A stretch of DNA of 6,139 nt from Pedobacter sp. UBA1654 (GTDB lineage Bacteria; Bacteroidota; Bacteroidia; Sphingobacteriales; Sphingobacteriaceae), in NCBI GenBank assembly GCA_002320935.1, contig DCLG01000070.1:12944-19082 (forward strand). Reading direction: 5' to 3'. A program made the position numbers and the translations under genes. Below the pieces are notes generated by a model. The model was not told where the DNA came from and did no database searches. It worked only from the letters and a program-made list of their open reading frames with translations. Below, in pieces: positions 1 to 5,476 of this stretch (position 1 is its first letter; every line of letters begins with the position of its first letter).

Positions 1-116
1 GCAATCACCAATAGCACGTGGATGATACCACCTACATCGCCAAAACCGTTAAAGAAGAAGCCAATAATCCATAGTATCACTAGTACTACGGCCACTAAAT
101 AGAGTAGATTTCCCAT
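1..116 (-). CDS. lmo0937-family small membrane protein, N-terminal part (cut by the left edge)
   Basis: The minus strand from the ATG at 116-114 stays open to the window edge and gives 38 complete codons. The peptide starts MGNLLYLVAVVLVILW, continues with IIGFFFNGFGDVGG, and then enters a second hydrophobic stretch, IIHVLLVI. A short hydrophobic N-terminus, a Gly/Phe turn and then a GGIIHxLLVIA segment is the layout of the lmo0937-family membrane proteins (about 50 residues, two membrane helices), so only roughly the last 10-15 residues should be missing. The family has no established biochemical function and often occurs in many copies in Bacteroidota and Firmicutes genomes. No Shine-Dalgarno sequence precedes the ATG; the leader is very A/T-rich. 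The gene lies downstream of a strong terminator, so it is probably transcribed alone. The family call comes from recognising the pattern; the incomplete end keeps confidence below full. Confidence 0.75.
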   Translation of the reverse strand, partial: MGNLLYLVAVVLVILWIIGFFFNGFGDVGGIIHVLLVI

Positions 117-196
117 AATTTTAATTTTTAAGTTAGGTTGTAATTTTTATTTCCAGCTGGTTAGGCTGTTGACAATCCTATTACAATCTTCGTTCC

Positions 197-224
197 AAAA
201 AAAAAAGCCTTGAGTTTCAAGGCT
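197..224 (-). terminator. Rho-independent terminator after the DUF2795 gene
   Basis: On the minus strand an 8-bp perfect stem (AGCCTTGA, positions 224-217, with TCAAGGCT, positions 213-206) closes a 3-base loop and runs directly into a tract of T from the A-run at 197-206. It starts 18 bases after the stop codon of the DUF2795 gene. This is a textbook intrinsic terminator and works in only one direction, since there is no T-run on the plus-strand side. It separates the DUF2795 gene from the small membrane protein gene. Confidence 0.9.
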
Positions 225-241
225 AATTATGTGTCTATATG

Positions 242-463
242 TTAATATTCGTCTTCGTTAAAGAAAAAATCATCCTTTGTAGGGTAATCAGGCCAAATTT
301 CCTCAATCGTTTCGTAAGGTTCGCCGTCATCTTCAAGGGCTTGCAAGTTTTCGATTACCTCAACTGGTGCACCTGATCTTATCCCGTAATCAATCAATTC
401 GTCTTTTGTTGCAGGCCATGGAGCGTCTTCCAAGTGCGATGCTAATTCTAGTGTCCAATACAT
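242..463 (-). CDS. DUF2795 domain-containing protein
   Basis: A 73-residue acidic soluble protein starting MYWTLELASHLEDAPWPATK and ending in an acidic/aromatic tail, DDFFFNEDEY. The segment APWPATKDELIDYGIRSGAP (residues 14-33), followed by EVIENLQALEDDGEPY, matches the small Bacteroidota proteins annotated as DUF2795, and the whole protein is about the usual length for that group. The function is unknown. There is no signal peptide, membrane segment or catalytic motif. The acidic helical look would suit a small binding or regulatory protein, but that is only inference. The ATG at 463-461 is the only sensible start because the conserved MYWTLELA begins there. It has its own promoter-like element at 500-532 and a strong terminator at 197-224, so it is likely a single-gene transcript. 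Confidence 0.85.
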   Translation of the reverse strand: MYWTLELASHLEDAPWPATKDELIDYGIRSGAPVEVIENLQALEDDGEPYETIEEIWPDYPTKDDFFFNEDEY

Positions 464-499
464 ATTATTCGATTTTTATATACAAATTATTAATTTCCG

Positions 500-532
500 C
501 AAAAGTATAATAAAATAGTTCATAAGAACAAA
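500..532 (-). promoter_or_regulatory. Bacteroidota-type promoter for the DUF2795 gene
   Basis: On the minus strand TTTG (532-529) is followed after 21 bases by TACTTTTG (507-500). This fits the phylum's primary promoter, TTTG at -33 and TAnnTTTG at -7. A transcript starting about 6-8 bases further on would have an A/T-rich leader of about 30 bases before the ATG at 463 and no Shine-Dalgarno sequence. The -33 element lies inside the hairpin at 512-539. Confidence 0.6.
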
Positions 533-539
533 CTATTTT
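512..539. terminator. A/T-rich inverted repeat, possible weak terminator of the acyltransferase-gatC-ABC-adenosyltransferase transcript
   Basis: AAAATAGTT (512-520) and AACTATTTT (531-539) form a perfect 9-bp stem with a 10-base loop, starting 11 bases after the adenosyltransferase stop codon on the minus strand. The stem has few G-C pairs. The following minus-strand bases (ATTATACTTTT) are T-rich but interrupted, so termination would be leaky. A competing small hairpin (GTTC 518-521 with GAAC 526-529) lies inside the repeat. Confidence 0.4.
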
Positions 540-549
540 TCCTATAACG

Positions 550-1098
550 TTACATTCTCGGAATCCATATATTTTCAGGTTCTCCGGCGCTATAATTTAC
601 TTTTCTTGCAAGTACAAACAAGTAATCACTTAAGCGGTTTAAATAGATCAGAATATTTTCATTCACCTGACTCTCTGCTGCGAGATGTACAGTGAGGCGC
701 TCTGCGCGTCTGCAGATGCAGCGGGCAACATGGCAAAATGATACCGTAGAGTTACCTCCGGGAAGGATGAAATGTGTCAGGTCAGGTAAGCTTTCGTTCA
801 TCCGATCCATTTCCTGCTCAAGAAGCGCGATGTCTTCAACATGCAGGTCGGGAAGCTTCTTCCGTGATCTTTCCGGATCGGCAGCGAGCTCAGCCCCTAT
901 TGTAAATAAACGGTCCTGAATTTCTTTAAGAATGTTTATTTCATGAGCGCCGAGCTGTTGGCAGCGAATTAGCCCGATGTATGAATTCAGTTCATCGATC
1001 GTGCCGTAGCTTTCAATTCGGAGATGATATTTTGGCACTCTGGTTCCGCCGATTAGGGATGTAAGTCCCTTGTCACCGGTCTTAGTATAAATTTTCAT
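550..1098 (-). CDS. Cob(I)yrinic acid a,c-diamide adenosyltransferase, PduO type (ATP:corrinoid adenosyltransferase)
   Basis: This enzyme transfers the 5'-deoxyadenosyl group of ATP to cob(I)alamin to make adenosylcobalamin, the cofactor of enzymes such as methylmalonyl-CoA mutase. From the ATG at 1098 it is 182 residues, typical of the PduO/MMAB family, an all-helical trimeric cytosolic enzyme. Family motifs in order are the N-terminal ATP-binding loop KIYTKTGDKG (2-11), TIDELNSYIG (33-42), HFILPGG (109-115), the Arg-rich ARCICRRAER (125-134) and LNRLSDYLF (153-161). An upstream TTG at 1107 would add MII- and overlap the ABC gene's stop codon by two bases. The ATG is preferred because MKIYTKTGDKG is the usual N-terminus. 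It leaves 5 bases after the ABC gene's stop, which suggests co-transcription and coupled translation. No cobalamin riboswitch or other B12 gene is visible nearby. Confidence 0.93.
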   Translation of the reverse strand: MKIYTKTGDKGLTSLIGGTRVPKYHLRIESYGTIDELNSYIGLIRCQQLGAHEINILKEIQDRLFTIGAELAADPERSRKKLPDLHVEDIALLEQEMDRMNESLPDLTHFILPGGNSTVSFCHVARCICRRAERLTVHLAAESQVNENILIYLNRLSDYLFVLARKVNYSAGEPENIWIPRM

Positions 1099-1103
1099 GA
1101 TTA

Positions 1104-1859
1104 TCAAATTTGTTCAAAGTCGTCGCCCGACGCTTGCAATTTAGATAATCTTGGGGATACCGTTTTAACGTCCGTATTTAAATAATCATTTTCTATGAGC
1201 CCATCACGCATTCGCACAATCCGGTGTGCGTGTTGTGCAATATCTTCTTCGTGTGTTACCAGAATAATGGTATTGCCTTTACTGTGGATTTCTTCTAACA
1301 ATCCCATGATCTCAATTGAAGTCTTCGTGTCCAAGTTACCTGTAGGCTCATCAGCAAGAATAATTGATGGATTGTTGATCAATGCACGTGCGACAGCTAC
1401 GCGTTGACGCTGCCCTCCGGAAAGCTCGTTCGGCTTGTGTGTTACGCGGTGACCCAATCCAACATTCTCAAGCGCTGCAGTGGCACGGCGGTCCCGCTCC
1501 TGCTTATTTGCACCGGCATAGATCAGCGGAAGTGCTACATTGTCCAAAGATGTAGATCGTGGCAGCAAGTTGAAAGTCTGAAACACAAACCCAATTTCCT
1601 TATTCCTAACTTCTGCTAGGTCATTGTCCGACATCTGGCTTACGTTTGTGCCATTTAGAATGTAATCTCCTTTGGTTGGGGTATCCAAACAGCCAAGTAT
1701 GTTCATAAGGGTGGATTTACCCGAACCTGAAGGCCCCATTAATGCAACAAACTCGCCCTTATAGATATCCAGTGACACAGATTTGAGCGCATGGATCACC
1801 TCAGCACCTATTACATATTTGCGACCGATATCTTTAATAACGATTAATGGAGTTTCCAT
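1104..1859 (-). CDS. ABC transporter ATP-binding protein, LolD/MacB type
   Basis: A complete 251-residue ABC ATPase with every functional motif: Walker [10 protein letters not shown] (42-50), the Q-loop in [10 protein letters not shown] (Q94), signature [15 protein letters not shown] (146-160), Walker [13 protein letters not shown] (166-177) with catalytic E171, and switch His in VTHEED (H203). The TFNLLP after the Q-loop and the DEPTGNLD form place it in the LolD/MacB/FtsE-like group (type VII exporters), which drive lipoprotein release, macrolide/peptide efflux or cell-division remodelling through separate FtsX-like permeases. No permease lies next to it: gatC is upstream and the cobalamin adenosyltransferase downstream. 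The substrate therefore cannot be inferred. The 30 residues after the last conserved DG (residue 220) are a polar tail with no motif I recognise. Start is the ATG at 1859; the 57-base gap to gatC holds no terminator, so read-through from gatC is likely. Confidence 0.92.
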   Translation of the reverse strand: METPLIVIKDIGRKYVIGAEVIHALKSVSLDIYKGEFVALMGPSGSGKSTLMNILGCLDTPTKGDYILNGTNVSQMSDNDLAEVRNKEIGFVFQTFNLLPRSTSLDNVALPLIYAGANKQERDRRATAALENVGLGHRVTHKPNELSGGQRQRVAVARALINNPSIILADEPTGNLDTKTSIEIMGLLEEIHSKGNTIILVTHEEDIAQHAHRIVRMRDGLIENDYLNTDVKTVSPRLSKLQASGDDFEQI

Positions 1860-1917
1860 AAAATGGGTTTTAGTTTTTGTTAAGACTGTGGTAACCGGTA
1901 AGATGTTACACGCTGGA

Positions 1918-2208
1918 TCATTTTTCTATAATTTTTGGCACCATGAAGTAACGATCATTATGTTCAGCTGCATTCTTTAAGGCATCTTCAACGGAAATTT
2001 CCTCCTTTGCTACATCCTCACGCCACACGTTTTCTGCTTCGTTCATATAAACCAGTGGTGCTATGTCTTGCGTATCGAGCGCATTTAGCTGTTCCATAAA
2101 GGTCAGAATTTTACTCATCTCCTCAATCAGGCCTGGAACCTCTGCATCTTTAATTTCAATCCTTGCCAGGTTAGCGACCTTGTATATGGTTTCTTCATTA
2201 ATATTCAT
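1918..2208 (-). CDS. gatC: Asp-tRNA(Asn)/Glu-tRNA(Gln) amidotransferase subunit GatC
   Basis: GatC is the small scaffold subunit that clamps GatA and GatB together in the cytosolic GatCAB enzyme, which amidates mischarged Asp-tRNA(Asn) and/or Glu-tRNA(Gln). The protein is 96 residues, the normal length. It shows the family pattern: an N-terminal helix with VANLARIEI (11-19), the middle [19 protein letters not shown] (34-52), a conserved WREDV segment (62-66), and the C-terminal [14 protein letters not shown] (83-96) that wraps onto the partner subunits. The ATG at 2208 lies 5 bases after the acyltransferase stop codon, so the two are almost certainly one transcript. gatA and gatB are not in this window; a separated gatC is common in bacteria and is not evidence of loss. 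Confidence 0.95.
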   Translation of the reverse strand: MNINEETIYKVANLARIEIKDAEVPGLIEEMSKILTFMEQLNALDTQDIAPLVYMNEAENVWREDVAKEEISVEDALKNAAEHNDRYFMVPKIIEK

Positions 2209-2213
2209 GGACT

Positions 2214-2939
2214 CTATAATTTGCTGTTAATGGTACTGAAGACTTCCTGCTTTAAAAGTTCGTCTTCTTTCAATTTAAGTTTATCTGTAAAGATAGGCTT
2301 ATGGATATAAATATCACAAATGCCAGGCCTACTGCCCAATTTAGCGCCATCATCCCAGATCAAATCCCAGGCGTTAATTATACTGATCGGTAGAATTGGA
2401 ACCTGCTTTTCAATTGCCAGACGGAAAGGACCATTTTTGAATGACATCAGCTTGGGTGGATAATGTTCATCCTGGATTCCACCTTCAGGAAAGATCAACA
2501 GACTCATGCCATGCTCCAGGTTCTCGCCGGCTTTCTTGAAAGCTCTGAATGCAGAGATCTTGCTTTCCCTGTTCACGGCAATATCAATTGTCCGAAAAAA
2601 AATGCCCAGAACCGGATTATGCTCAAGTTCTGCCTTTCCCATAAAATGAAATCGTCCCTGTGCCAGTATGCAAAGAATCATGATATCCAGGTTCGAGGTG
2701 TGATTTGCACAGTAGATATAGTGCTGCCCTGGATTTAAAGGCTGTTCAAAGGTGTAGCGAAATATGACTCCAGCAAGCAAGCTGCATACCTGGCTATGGT
2801 AAACCCGGAGTTTGTTTAACACACCATACCATCTTGGCTTACGTGATGCAAGCCAATAGAAAGGGTAAAACAGTAACGAAAAGAACAGTATGATAAAAAG
2901 GAAATAACCCCGGTGAAAGCGCCTTAAAAGTTTATACAT
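2214..2939 (-). CDS. 1-acyl-sn-glycerol-3-phosphate acyltransferase family protein (PlsC/LPLAT)
   Basis: A membrane-associated acyltransferase expected to acylate lysophosphatidic acid or a related lysolipid in phospholipid synthesis. From the ATG at 2939 it has 241 residues. An N-terminal hydrophobic segment (about 12-30, GYFLFIILFFSLLFYPFYWL) anchors it at the inner membrane. The catalytic HxxxxD motif is NHTSNLD (H80, D85). Substrate-binding blocks follow: GKAEL (101-105), FPEGG (150-154) and QVPILPISI (179-187). The frame stays open upstream, and a TTG at 2981 would add 14 residues (LDRLIEYLSTFEL before the Met). I prefer the ATG because MYKLLRRFHR directly before the hydrophobic anchor resembles relatives, and because a TAnnTTTG box sits just upstream of it; the longer form cannot be excluded. 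It is the first gene of the minus-strand cluster and is followed by gatC 5 bases later. The exact acyl acceptor cannot be read from sequence. Confidence 0.85.
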   Translation of the reverse strand: MYKLLRRFHRGYFLFIILFFSLLFYPFYWLASRKPRWYGVLNKLRVYHSQVCSLLAGVIFRYTFEQPLNPGQHYIYCANHTSNLDIMILCILAQGRFHFMGKAELEHNPVLGIFFRTIDIAVNRESKISAFRAFKKAGENLEHGMSLLIFPEGGIQDEHYPPKLMSFKNGPFRLAIEKQVPILPISIINAWDLIWDDGAKLGSRPGICDIYIHKPIFTDKLKLKEDELLKQEVFSTINSKL

Positions 2940-2944
2940 CAACT

Positions 2945-2952
2945 CAAAAGTA
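2945..2952 (-). promoter_or_regulatory. Possible -7 promoter box of the acyltransferase-led transcript
   Basis: TACTTTTG on the minus strand matches TAnnTTTG exactly and is identical to the box before the DUF2795 gene. It ends 5 bases before the preferred ATG (2939), so transcription would start at or very near that codon, giving a leaderless or nearly leaderless message. The nearest TTTG (2982-2979) is 26 bases upstream, longer than the usual spacing of about 19-21, which weakens the call. Confidence 0.3.
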
Positions 2953-3058
2953 GATAAATATTCGATCAGGCGGTCCAGCAAATTCCATAATTTCCTTACA
3001 TTATATGCCTGGATAAGTCAAATCTCTAATAATAGTAAATTCAATTAGCCTTTTTTCT

Positions 3059-3066
3059 TAATTTCG
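3059..3066 (+). promoter_or_regulatory. Possible -7 promoter box for trpS
   Basis: TAATTTCG differs from TAnnTTTG at one position and ends 5 bases before the trpS ATG, mirroring the box on the opposite strand of this divergent spacer. No TTG is found at the expected -33 position, so this is a tentative call. I see no T-box, leader peptide or terminator hairpin between here and the start codon. Confidence 0.3.
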
Positions 3067-3071
3067 GCCCC

Positions 3072-4070
3072 ATGAAAGAAACGGTTGTTAGTGGGATTCG
3101 CCCGACAGGTAAGTTGCACCTGGGTAATTATTTTGGAGCAGTGACGAACTTTGTAAAGATGCAGCATGATTATAATTGTTACTTCTTTATTGCTGATTTA
3201 CATTCACTCACCACCCACCCTACGCCAGGAGACCTCCATGGTTATGTAAGACACGTTTTGGTTGAGTACCTTGCATGCGGAATAAACCCGGAGGAATCGA
3301 CCATCTACATTCAATCTGATGTACCAGAAGTGGCAGAGCTCTATCTGTACCTGAATATGAACGCATATTTAGGTGAACTAGAGCGCAGCACATCTTTTAA
3401 AGACAAGGTTAGATCTCAACCTGATAACGTTAATGCTGGTTTGCTAACGTACCCAACATTGATGGCGGCTGATATTCTGATCCATAAGGCTACCAAAGTT
3501 CCGGTAGGAAAAGATCAGGAACAACACCTGGAAATGACCAGAACATTTGGTAATCGTTTCAACCGATTATACAATTCCGAAACCTTCCCTGAAGCCTTTG
3601 CTTTTAGCTATTCTGAAAACTTAGTTAAGGTGCCAGGTTTAGATGGTAAAGGAAAAATGGGCAAGTCAGAAGGAGATGCAAACTGCATTTACCTTTCAGA
3701 CAGTCCCGAGATCATTCGTAAAAAGGTATTGAAAGCGGTAACGGATGGAGGTCCGACTGAAGAAAACCAACAAAAACCCGAGGCTATTGAAAATCTTTTC
3801 AGTCTGATGAAGATTGTGTCTCCAGCGGACACAGTAAATTTCTTCGATGAGCAGTACAACAAGTGTGCAATCCGGTATGGTGATTTTAAGAAGCAGCTGG
3901 CTGAAGACATGATTGTATTTAATACTCCAATCAGAGAAAAGATCGAGGATATCGCTAAAGACACCTCTTATTTGCGTCAGGTTGCCAGACATGGCGCACT
4001 TAAAGCTAGAGAGAGCGCACAGAAAACACTTAAAGAAGTGAGGTCGCTTATTGGCTTTAAACCATTCTAA
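3072..4070 (+). CDS. trpS: Tryptophan--tRNA ligase (TrpRS)
   Basis: A class I aminoacyl-tRNA synthetase that activates tryptophan with ATP and charges tRNA-Trp in the cytosol. The 332-residue length is standard for bacterial TrpRS. The HIGH-type motif is HLGN within GIRPTGKLHLGNYFGA (8-23). The KMSKS loop is KMGKS (195-199) within PGLDGKGKMGKSEGD; the Ser-to-Gly variant is common in TrpRS of this phylum and does not suggest inactivity. Also characteristic are ADLHSLTTHP (41-50), NMNAYLGELERSTSFKDK (95-112), GLLTYPTLMAADIL (123-136) and VPVGKDQEQHLEM (143-155), which form the dimer and tryptophan/tRNA-binding core. The ATG start places MKETVVSGIRPTG at the N-terminus as expected. It is the first plus-strand gene, divergent from the acyltransferase, and the deoxynucleoside kinase follows after 32 bases. 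Confidence 0.97.
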   Translation: MKETVVSGIRPTGKLHLGNYFGAVTNFVKMQHDYNCYFFIADLHSLTTHPTPGDLHGYVRHVLVEYLACGINPEESTIYIQSDVPEVAELYLYLNMNAYLGELERSTSFKDKVRSQPDNVNAGLLTYPTLMAADILIHKATKVPVGKDQEQHLEMTRTFGNRFNRLYNSETFPEAFAFSYSENLVKVPGLDGKGKMGKSEGDANCIYLSDSPEIIRKKVLKAVTDGGPTEENQQKPEAIENLFSLMKIVSPADTVNFFDEQYNKCAIRYGDFKKQLAEDMIVFNTPIREKIEDIAKDTSYLRQVARHGALKARESAQKTLKEVRSLIGFKPF

Positions 4071-4102
4071 TTCAAGGATTAATTATACCTAAAATACAAT
4101 AA

Positions 4103-4717
4103 ATGCATATCGCAATAGTCGGAAACATAGGCGCCGGAAAAACAACCCTCACAGGACTGCTTGCCAAAAATTACCAATGGGAAGCCTTGTACGAGGCCGT
4201 AGATAACAATCCTTATCTCGAAGATTTCTACAGCGATATGAAAAGATGGAGCTTCAACCTACAGATCTATTTTTTAAATAGTCGTTTCCAGCAAATCGTA
4301 GACATCCAAAATTCTACCAGGAATGTAATTCAGGATCGGACCATCTATGAAGACGCCTATATTTTTGCAGAGAACTTGCATGACATGGGCTTGATGACAA
4401 CCCGCGATTACGAAAATTATCGTGCGATCTTTGATAATATAACCTCGTTCATCAAACCACCAGACTTGCTTGTATACCTGAAAGCCTCCGTGCCTACACT
4501 GGTGAATAACATCCAGAGGAGGGGCCGGGAATATGAAGCCAGCATCAGAATTGATTACTTATCCAAACTGAACGAAAAATACGAGAATTGGATAAAGGGC
4601 TATGATGCAGGGAAATTACTAATATTAGATAAAGACAAACTTGATTTCACAAACAATCCTGAAGACTTGGGCGTTATCATACAGAAAATAGAAGCGGAAA
4701 TTCACGGATTATTTTAA
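4103..4717 (+). CDS. Deoxynucleoside kinase (dNK/dCK/dGK family)
   Basis: A cytosolic salvage kinase that phosphorylates deoxynucleosides to deoxynucleoside monophosphates using a nucleoside triphosphate. The 204 residues show the family fold: P-loop GNIGAGKTT (7-15), a Glu in LYEAVDNNPYL (E31, the likely general base), QIYFLNSRF (54-62, substrate-pocket helix), the DRS-type motif DRTIYED (78-84), and the arginine-rich LID IQRRGREYE (137-145). Length and motifs fit the bacterial deoxyadenosine/deoxyguanosine/deoxycytidine kinase group; which base is preferred cannot be decided from sequence. It starts at an ATG preceded by an A-rich leader (AAAATACAATAA) with no Shine-Dalgarno sequence. Its stop TAA shares its last base with the ATG of kdsB, so the two genes are probably translationally coupled. 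Thymidine kinase type II is excluded by the fold motifs. Confidence 0.93.
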   Translation: MHIAIVGNIGAGKTTLTGLLAKNYQWEALYEAVDNNPYLEDFYSDMKRWSFNLQIYFLNSRFQQIVDIQNSTRNVIQDRTIYEDAYIFAENLHDMGLMTTRDYENYRAIFDNITSFIKPPDLLVYLKASVPTLVNNIQRRGREYEASIRIDYLSKLNEKYENWIKGYDAGKLLILDKDKLDFTNNPEDLGVIIQKIEAEIHGLF

Positions 4718-5451
4718 TGAAGATTATAGGAATTATACCTGCCAGATTTGGTTCCAGCAGATTCCCAGGAAAGCCCCTGGTTCAAATAGATGGTAAAAGT
4801 ATGATTCAGCGTGTTTACGAACAAGCATCCAAATCCAAGCTTCTGGATGCAGTGATTGTTGCAACAGATGATGTGAGAATTGCTGATGAAGTTAGTGCTT
4901 TCGGCGGCAAGTTTCACATGACCAGTGCTGCGCACCAGAGTGGTACCGATCGTTGTGCTGAGGTAATTCGGAAGGAACTAGGATACGACGTAGTCATCAA
5001 TATTCAGGGCGATGAGCCTTATATAGATCCCGCCCAGATTGATCTGCTTATTTCCTGTTTTGACGCCAGTACCGTTCAGCTTGCTACCCTGGTCAAAAAG
5101 ATTCATACTGACGAAGAACTATTTAACAGTAATATCCCGAAAGTAGTCTTAAATGCGTCGCAGGAAGCTATTTATTTTAGTCGACACCCTATACCCTTTA
5201 TCAGAGGTAAAGAGAAGGAACAATGGCTGGAAGAACACCAATTCTACAAACATATTGGTATTTATGGTTATACAGCACCGAGCTTGCTGGAGATCACTAA
5301 ACTCGAACCCTCCAAGCTGGAACAAGCGGAGAGTTTGGAACAACTTCGATGGGTTGAGAATGGCTACACCATCCAGACCAGAACAACAGATATCGAAACG
5401 ATATCCATCGATGCACCGGAAGATCTGATCAAAATAAAGGGCCAGGCGTAA
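4717..5451 (+). CDS. kdsB: 3-deoxy-manno-octulosonate cytidylyltransferase (CMP-Kdo synthetase)
   Basis: KdsB activates Kdo with CTP to CMP-Kdo, the donor for Kdo transfer to lipid A in the lipopolysaccharide inner core, so its presence agrees with a Gram-negative envelope. The protein is 244 residues, the usual size. The N-terminal nucleotide-binding signature IPARFGSSRFPGKPL (7-21) is intact, with SGTDRCAEV (75-83) and metal-binding NIQGDEP (95-101, D99). Further signatures are YFSRHPIPF (153-161), YKHIGIYGY (177-185) and the C-terminal ESLEQLRWVENGY (205-217). The ATG overlaps the kinase stop by one base (TAATG), which fixes the start and suggests coupling. The lipoprotein gene follows after 25 bases with no visible terminator. 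Nothing appears truncated or degraded. No other Kdo gene (kdsA, kdsC, kdsD, waaA) is in the window. Confidence 0.96.
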   Translation: MKIIGIIPARFGSSRFPGKPLVQIDGKSMIQRVYEQASKSKLLDAVIVATDDVRIADEVSAFGGKFHMTSAAHQSGTDRCAEVIRKELGYDVVINIQGDEPYIDPAQIDLLISCFDASTVQLATLVKKIHTDEELFNSNIPKVVLNASQEAIYFSRHPIPFIRGKEKEQWLEEHQFYKHIGIYGYTAPSLLEITKLEPSKLEQAESLEQLRWVENGYTIQTRTTDIETISIDAPEDLIKIKGQA

Positions 5452-5476
5452 CGAATTCTGCATAAATTTCTAGACT

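Noticed and set aside
195..199. Suspicion that the KMGKS loop in TrpRS (protein residues 195-199) marks an inactive or divergent enzyme
   Set aside because: Both lysines are kept, all other TrpRS blocks are intact, and the Gly variant is usual in TrpRS of this group.
692..919. Open reading frame of 75 codons on the plus strand
   Set aside because: It lies wholly antisense to the cobalamin adenosyltransferase gene. Its product is Arg/Ser-rich with no recognisable domain, typical of a shadow frame.
1195..1619. Two consecutive open frames (70 and 71 codons) on the plus strand
   Set aside because: Both are antisense to the ABC ATPase gene, which has all its motifs on the minus strand. The products are low-information and match nothing.
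1860..1917. Possible separate promoter or operator between gatC and the ABC gene, including a short GGTAACC/ACCGGT palindromic stretch
   Set aside because: No TAnnTTTG box or TTG at proper spacing is present on the minus strand, and palindromes of 6-7 bases are expected by chance.
1783..1980. Plus-strand frame of 65 codons spanning the gap between the ABC gene and gatC
   Set aside because: It overlaps the ends of two well-supported minus-strand genes and its product has no family features. The true gap is only 58 bases.
2463..2738. Plus-strand frame of 91 codons inside the acyltransferase gene
   Set aside because: It is antisense to a region encoding conserved acyltransferase motifs and has no motif of its own.
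3689..3992. Two overlapping minus-strand frames of over 90 codons inside trpS
   Set aside because: They are antisense to the conserved TrpRS C-terminal half. Two different frames open over the same stretch points to composition, not coding.
5149..5463. Opposite-strand and alternate-frame open frames inside kdsB
   Set aside because: The kdsB frame carries the conserved YKHIGIYGY and LEQLRWVENGY motifs here. The other frames give no recognisable protein.
5452..5476. TAAATTTC as a promoter box for the lipoprotein gene
   Set aside because: It misses the final G of the consensus and has no TTG at the right distance. Co-transcription from kdsB, 25 bases upstream, is simpler.
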